Source: JBJSXF01 sp046086225
GTDB lineage: Bacteria > Actinomycetota > Acidimicrobiia > IMCC26256 > PALSA-610
Length of the DNA stretch: 9,580 nt
Direction of reading: 5' to 3'
Assembly (NCBI GenBank): GCA_046086225.1
Contig: JBJSXF010000150.1
Location: 1-9,580 of the forward strand
Part shown: in pieces, positions 6,641 through 9,580 of the stretch
How positions within the stretch are numbered: the stretch's first letter is position 1
How the letters are laid out: each line of letters opens with the position of its first letter
The notes under the pieces: model-generated
Databases searched by the model: none
The model's input: the letters and a program-made list of their open reading frames with translations, nothing else
What the model was told of the DNA's origin: nothing
Position numbers and translations under genes: made by a program

Positions 6641-8015
6641 CGTGACGGAGCAGCTTGCCGATCTCGTTGCGAGGCAGCTCGGCGCACGCGGTCCAGCCCG
6701 CCGGCACCTTGTAGGGCGCGAGCCGGTCACGACACCAGGCCGCGAGCGCGTCGGCGTCGAGCACCGCTCCCGGCCGCAGCACCAACCAGGCTCGGGGCAC
6801 CTCGCCGAGCCGGTCGTCGGGCCGTCCGGCCACCGCGGCGTCGTCGACGTCGGGGTGGGCTCGCAGCACTTCCTCGACCTCGTCGGGTGACACCTTCAGG
6901 CCGCCCCGGTTGACCATCGCCCCGAGCCGCCCGCAGATCCAGACGTACCCGTCGGCGTCGATCCGGGCGAGGTCGCCGGTGCGCAGCCACCCGTCGTCGG
7001 TGATCCGATCGGTGAGCGTCGGATCGTCGGAAGGGAGCGCCGAACCGGAGACGACCTCGAGCTCGCCGATGCCGTCGACGCCGAGCAGCGCGCCGTCGTC
7101 GCCCCGCACCCGCAGGCGGAAGCCCGGGTGGGGCTTCCCCACCGACCCGAGCTTGTCGTGCCCGTGCGCCTTCCAGTCGGCCGCCGTCCAGCCCACGGCC
7201 TCGCCGCCGAGCTCGGTCTGGCCGTAGCCGTTCAGCACCGCGATGCCGAAGCGCTCGTGGAAGCGGCGGGCGTGCGCAGGTGAGAGCGGCGCCGAGACGC
7301 TTCGCACGTACCGCAGCGGTTCGAGCGACGCGACCGCCGGCTCGTGGAGCAGCATCACCATCGCGGCGGGCGGGAGCACCGACGACCGGATGCCGTGCTC
7401 GCGCACGAGCCGGGCGAACTCCTTCGCGTCGAATCGATCCATGAGCACGACGGGCACGCCGAGCCGGAACGCGAAGAGCACCTGGTAGATGCCGGCCCAG
7501 AGCGAGCAGGAGACGGGCACGAGGTTGGGCATGCGGGCCTGCGTCGACGCGTCCGCCCGCAACGATCCGATCACCCGGTCGAGCAGTTCGGTCACCGTCG
7601 CGTGGGCGAGCACCACGGCCTTGGGCTCGCCAGTCGTACCCGAGGTGAACTGCACGATGGCGTCGTCGGGGCCGACGACCCGCTCGGTCGACGGGGTCCG
7701 CCGGGCGAGGCCGTCGGGACCGAGCACCGCGGCGATGCCCGTGCGGTCGGCCGCTCGCTCCACCTCGGCGGCGGGAGCGAGCGGATTGAGGGGCACGAAG
7801 GCTCCACCCGTCCGCCAGATCGCGAACCACGCCGCGACGATCGCGGCCCGGTTGGGCAGATGCACACCCACCGCCCGACCACCGAGCCCGGCCGCCCGCA
7901 GATCGGCCTCGAGCCGATCGACGGCGGTGGCGAGCTCCCGCCCCGTCGTCACACCATCGGCATCGTGGACGACGATCGCGTCGGTGGGCGCCGGGAGGAT
8001 CGCAGCCAGGCTCAC
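6630..8015 (-). CDS. AMP-forming acyl-CoA synthetase/ligase (ANL superfamily)
   Basis: It activates a carboxylic acid with ATP to an acyl-adenylate and then to the CoA thioester. At 461 aa it is somewhat short for the family (usually 500-550), but all main motifs are present: P-loop FTSGTTGEPK (123-132), NGYGQTE (262-268), WLRTGDLARID (343-353), the hinge region GRLGAMVNRGGLKVSPDEVE (362-381), and the C-terminal catalytic lysine in PRNEIGK (Lys454). The GRxK/D hinge motif is altered: Gly-Ala replace the usual acidic or basic residues after Gly-Arg-Leu. The gene starts with GTG at 8015, 35 bases after the CoA-transferase stop, with no TANNNT element or strong Shine-Dalgarno of its own, so co-transcription is likely. 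Candidate substrates range from short/medium fatty acids to aromatic acids; MenE-like compact ligases are similar in size, but no menaquinone genes are nearby. Confidence 0.9.
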   Translation of the reverse strand: MSLAAILPAPTDAIVVHDADGVTTGRELATAVDRLEADLRAAGLGGRAVGVHLPNRAAIVAAWFAIWRTGGAFVPLNPLAPAAEVERAADRTGIAAVLGPDGLARRTPSTERVVGPDDAIVQFTSGTTGEPKAVVLAHATVTELLDRVIGSLRADASTQARMPNLVPVSCSLWAGIYQVLFAFRLGVPVVLMDRFDAKEFARLVREHGIRSSVLPPAAMVMLLHEPAVASLEPLRYVRSVSAPLSPAHARRFHERFGIAVLNGYGQTELGGEAVGWTAADWKAHGHDKLGSVGKPHPGFRLRVRGDDGALLGVDGIGELEVVSGSALPSDDPTLTDRITDDGWLRTGDLARIDADGYVWICGRLGAMVNRGGLKVSPDEVEEVLRAHPDVDDAAVAGRPDDRLGEVPRAWLVLRPGAVLDADALAAWCRDRLAPYKVPAGWTACAELPRNEIGKLLRHELG

Positions 8016-8050
8016 CGGCCCGACCCCGTCGGCCGTCGGGCCCGCACCGC

Positions 8051-9304
8051 TCAGGCCACCACGCCCCGGGCCGTGAGATCGGCGATCCGGGCGTCATCGA
8101 GACCGAGCTCGGCGCGCAGCACCTCGGCCGTGTGCTCGCCGAGCCACGGGACCCGGGTCTCGGGCCCCTCGGCCACCTTCGACATCTTCACCGGGTTGCC
8201 GGGCACGAGCACGGGCTCGGCGACGCCGTCGGTGCGCGGCATCTCCACGAGCATGTGCCGGGCGGCCACGTGCGGATCGGCGATGACGTCGGGGGCACGG
8301 TTGCTCGGACCGGCGACGATGCCCGCCGCCGCCAGCTCACCGGCCGCCTCCAGCTTCGTGCGCGTGCCCGACCACGCCTCGACCGCAGGCCGGATGACCG
8401 ACTCCAGATTCGGGCCCCAGCCCGAACGCTGCGCCAGGACCGGATCATCCTTCCATTCCGGGCGACCGATGAGCTCGGCGAGCCGGGCGAACTGCGCCTC
8501 GCGCCCGATCTGGAGCACGACATACCCGTCGGACGTGCGGAAACCCTCGCAGAGGATGCCGACGGTCTCGCCCTCGTCGGGATCGGGCCGCACCCCCATC
8601 GACCAGAAGTGCGTGACGATGTCGGTCATGGCGACCATGGCGTCGAACATCGCGATGTCGACGTACTGACCCTCGCCGGTGCGGTCGCGGTGGCGCAGGG
8701 CGGCGAGGATGCCGATCACGCCGAAGAGCGCCGAGGAGATGTCGCCGAGCGCACCCACGGGGATGGTGACGGGTGGGCGCCCGGGGTTGCGGTAGTCGTA
8801 GATGCCCGACATCGCCTCGACGATCGCCGCGTACGCCGGCCACTCGCGATACGGCGTCTCGACCGTGTTGCCGAACCCCGAGATCGACACGAACACGAGC
8901 CGGGGGTAACGCGCCGCGAGCGCGTCGTAGCCGATGCCCATGCGATCCATCGTGCCGGGCTTGAAGTTCTCGGCGACCACGTCGAAGCGTCCGGCCAACT
9001 CGACGAAGAGCTCACGGCCCTCGGCCGACTTGAGGTCGATCGCCACACTGCGCTTCGAGAGGTTGTTGCGCAGGAAGGTCGCCCCGACCGATCGACCGGC
9101 CGGGTCGGTCATCGCCGGGCTCGCCCCCCGGCCCGATTCGCCCCCCGCCGGGTGCTCGACCTTCACGATCTCGGCGCCGAGCCGGGCGAGCAGCTGGGTC
9201 GCGTAGGGGAGGGCCTGCATCTGCTCGGCCGCCAGCACCCGCACGCCGTCGAGCGGCTTGCCGAAGCGGGCCGCATCCCCGTTGGCCACATCGCCGAGTC
9301 GCAC
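8051..9304 (-). CDS. CaiB/BaiF family (family III) CoA-transferase
   Basis: It transfers CoA between carboxylates (or, in relatives, supports racemisation or decarboxylation of CoA esters). The 417-aa length is normal for the family. The fold is recognisable from GVRVLAAEQMQALPYATQLL (20-39), LGAEIVKVEHPAGGE (42-56), RNNLSKRSVAIDLKS (79-93), VVAENFKPGTMDRMG (109-123), and the active-site stretch GALGDISSALFGVIG (184-198). Asp188 there is placed like the catalytic Asp169 of formyl-CoA transferase. It continues RTGEGQYVDIAMFDAM (208-223). GTG at 9304 is preceded by TAGTGT ending six bases upstream, supporting this start; GTG at residue 6 is an alternative. It lies just downstream of the helicase gene, with hairpins between, and 35 bases ahead of the acyl-CoA ligase. 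The pair suggests CoA activation of one substrate. Substrate unknown. Confidence 0.92.
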   Translation of the reverse strand: MRLGDVANGDAARFGKPLDGVRVLAAEQMQALPYATQLLARLGAEIVKVEHPAGGESGRGASPAMTDPAGRSVGATFLRNNLSKRSVAIDLKSAEGRELFVELAGRFDVVAENFKPGTMDRMGIGYDALAARYPRLVFVSISGFGNTVETPYREWPAYAAIVEAMSGIYDYRNPGRPPVTIPVGALGDISSALFGVIGILAALRHRDRTGEGQYVDIAMFDAMVAMTDIVTHFWSMGVRPDPDEGETVGILCEGFRTSDGYVVLQIGREAQFARLAELIGRPEWKDDPVLAQRSGWGPNLESVIRPAVEAWSGTRTKLEAAGELAAAGIVAGPSNRAPDVIADPHVAARHMLVEMPRTDGVAEPVLVPGNPVKMSKVAEGPETRVPWLGEHTAEVLRAELGLDDARIADLTARGVVA

Positions 9305-9310
9305 GCCCGC

Positions 9311-9316
9311 ACACTA
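9311..9316 (-). promoter_or_regulatory. predicted leaderless -10 element of the CoA-transferase gene
   Basis: On the minus strand TAGTGT (9316-9311) fits TANNNT and ends six bases before the GTG at 9304. No Shine-Dalgarno precedes that GTG and no -35 hexamer is evident. Together with the hairpins after the helicase stop, it suggests a separate unit starting here. Confidence 0.4.
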
Positions 9317-9334
9317 CGGCGCGTCCGTCGGCAC

Positions 9335-9371
9335 CCCCGCCGTCGCGGGGTCAGGCGCGACGGGTCGTCGC
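9335..9371 (-). terminator. alternative hairpins around the helicase stop codon
   Basis: A perfect 8-bp inverted repeat, CCGTCGCG (9340-9347) and CGCGACGG (9356-9363), encloses the helicase TGA in its 8-base loop. It competes with two perfect 6-bp hairpins on either side of the stop: 9357-9362 with 9366-9371 (3-base loop), and 9335-9340 with 9345-9350 (4-base loop). No T-run. Likely a GC-only terminator or RNA 3'-end structure between the helicase and CoA-transferase genes. Confidence 0.45.
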
Positions 9372-9580
9372 CGTGAGAAAGGCCACTGCCTCTTCGGCAT
9401 CGACCGTCCGGCGCAACGGCGGGACCCCGGCGAGGAGCTCGCGGCGATAGTTGCGGGTCGCCAGCCGCGGATCGAGCACGGCGACGACCCCCCGGTCGTC
9501 CCGGGTGCGCAGGAGGCGCCCCGCACCCTGGGCGAGTACGAGGGCCGCGGCCGGGAGATCGACCGTCGCGAACGCGTCGG
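9351..9580 (-). CDS. DinG/XPD-family ATP-dependent helicase, C-terminal end (partial)
   Basis: Only the last 75 residues and the stop are inside the window; the gene enters from beyond base 9580. Reading the minus strand from the codon at 9578 gives LVLAQGAGRLLRTRDDRG (13-30), which is helicase motif VI of the superfamily-2 DinG/XPD group. Its arginines contact ATP. It is followed by VVAVLDPRL (31-39) and then NYRRELL, the common end of bacterial DinG-like proteins. The frame is open through the window edge and closes with TGA at 9353-9351. Such helicases unwind DNA in repair and at R-loops or forks. The iron-sulfur domain that would confirm the XPD type is outside the window. DinG versus YoaA-like cannot be separated from this piece. 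Confidence 0.82.
   Translation of the reverse strand, partial: DAFATVDLPAAALVLAQGAGRLLRTRDDRGVVAVLDPRLATRNYRRELLAGVPPLRRTVDAEEAVAFLTATTRRA

Noticed and set aside
5676..6890. 404-aa open frame on the plus strand
   Set aside because: Runs across the antisense of the oxidoreductase and into that of the ligase, and matches no family. Both minus-strand genes are unambiguous.
7344..8669. 441-aa open frame on the plus strand
   Set aside because: Antisense to both the ligase and CoA-transferase genes, with His/Arg/Pro-rich composition and no motifs.
8132..9376. 414-aa open frame on the plus strand
   Set aside because: Antisense of the CoA-transferase; composition is a mirror of that gene.
9314..9526. 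70-aa open frame on the minus strand
   Set aside because: Out-of-frame shadow of the helicase C-terminus, which has recognisable motif VI in another frame.
1..9580. Defence system, CRISPR array, mobile element, tRNA or rRNA
   Set aside because: I looked for spaced direct repeats, transposase motifs, clover-leaf ends and rRNA-like stretches and saw none. Composition is uniform across the window.

Overview
The window is about 9.6 kb of very GC-rich, densely coding DNA. The codon bias (third positions nearly all G/C, many GTG starts), an F420-type luciferase-like oxidoreductase, a CaiB/BaiF CoA-transferase, an actinobacterial-style SGNH esterase with six cysteines, a fused double-ATPase ECF protein and starts that look leaderless all point to an actinobacterium. 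Acidimicrobiia-like is my guess; the sequence does not prove it. I see no IS element, phage gene, CRISPR array, tRNA or rRNA, and no gene-free stretch above 300 bases.

Layout. (1) 17-2154, plus strand: an energy-coupling-factor (ECF) vitamin/metal uptake module, a fused A-A ATPase followed by the T membrane subunit with overlapping stop and start. The substrate-binding S subunit is not in the window. (2) 2180-3346, minus strand, convergent with it: a long two-domain dCTP deaminase. (3) 3444-4355 and 4361-5599, plus strand: a secreted SGNH/GDSL esterase and, 5 bases later, an amidohydrolase-2 family metalloenzyme. The deaminase and the esterase diverge from a 97-bp region with a good -10-like hexamer facing each way. 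(4) 9580-5673, all minus strand: the C-terminus of a DinG/XPD-type helicase (entering from outside the window), a CaiB/BaiF CoA-transferase, an AMP-forming acyl-CoA ligase 35 bases after it, and an Rv1855c-like F420-dependent oxidoreductase with its own Shine-Dalgarno.

How the genes work together. The CoA-transferase and ligase probably form one transcription unit for CoA activation of a carboxylic acid. The neighbouring oxidoreductase and amidohydrolase are enzyme types common in actinobacterial catabolism of organic acids, but no substrate can be named from sequence. The ECF module, deaminase and helicase are unrelated housekeeping or transport functions.

The most notable non-coding signals are of two kinds. 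Four gene starts (deaminase, esterase, amidohydrolase, CoA-transferase) carry a TANNNT hexamer exactly 6-7 bases before the start codon, the signature of leaderless transcription. Several gene ends have the stop codon inside a hairpin: an 11-bp stem at the amidohydrolase, an 8-bp perfect stem at the helicase, and weaker ones elsewhere. No clearly new defence or mobile system is visible.
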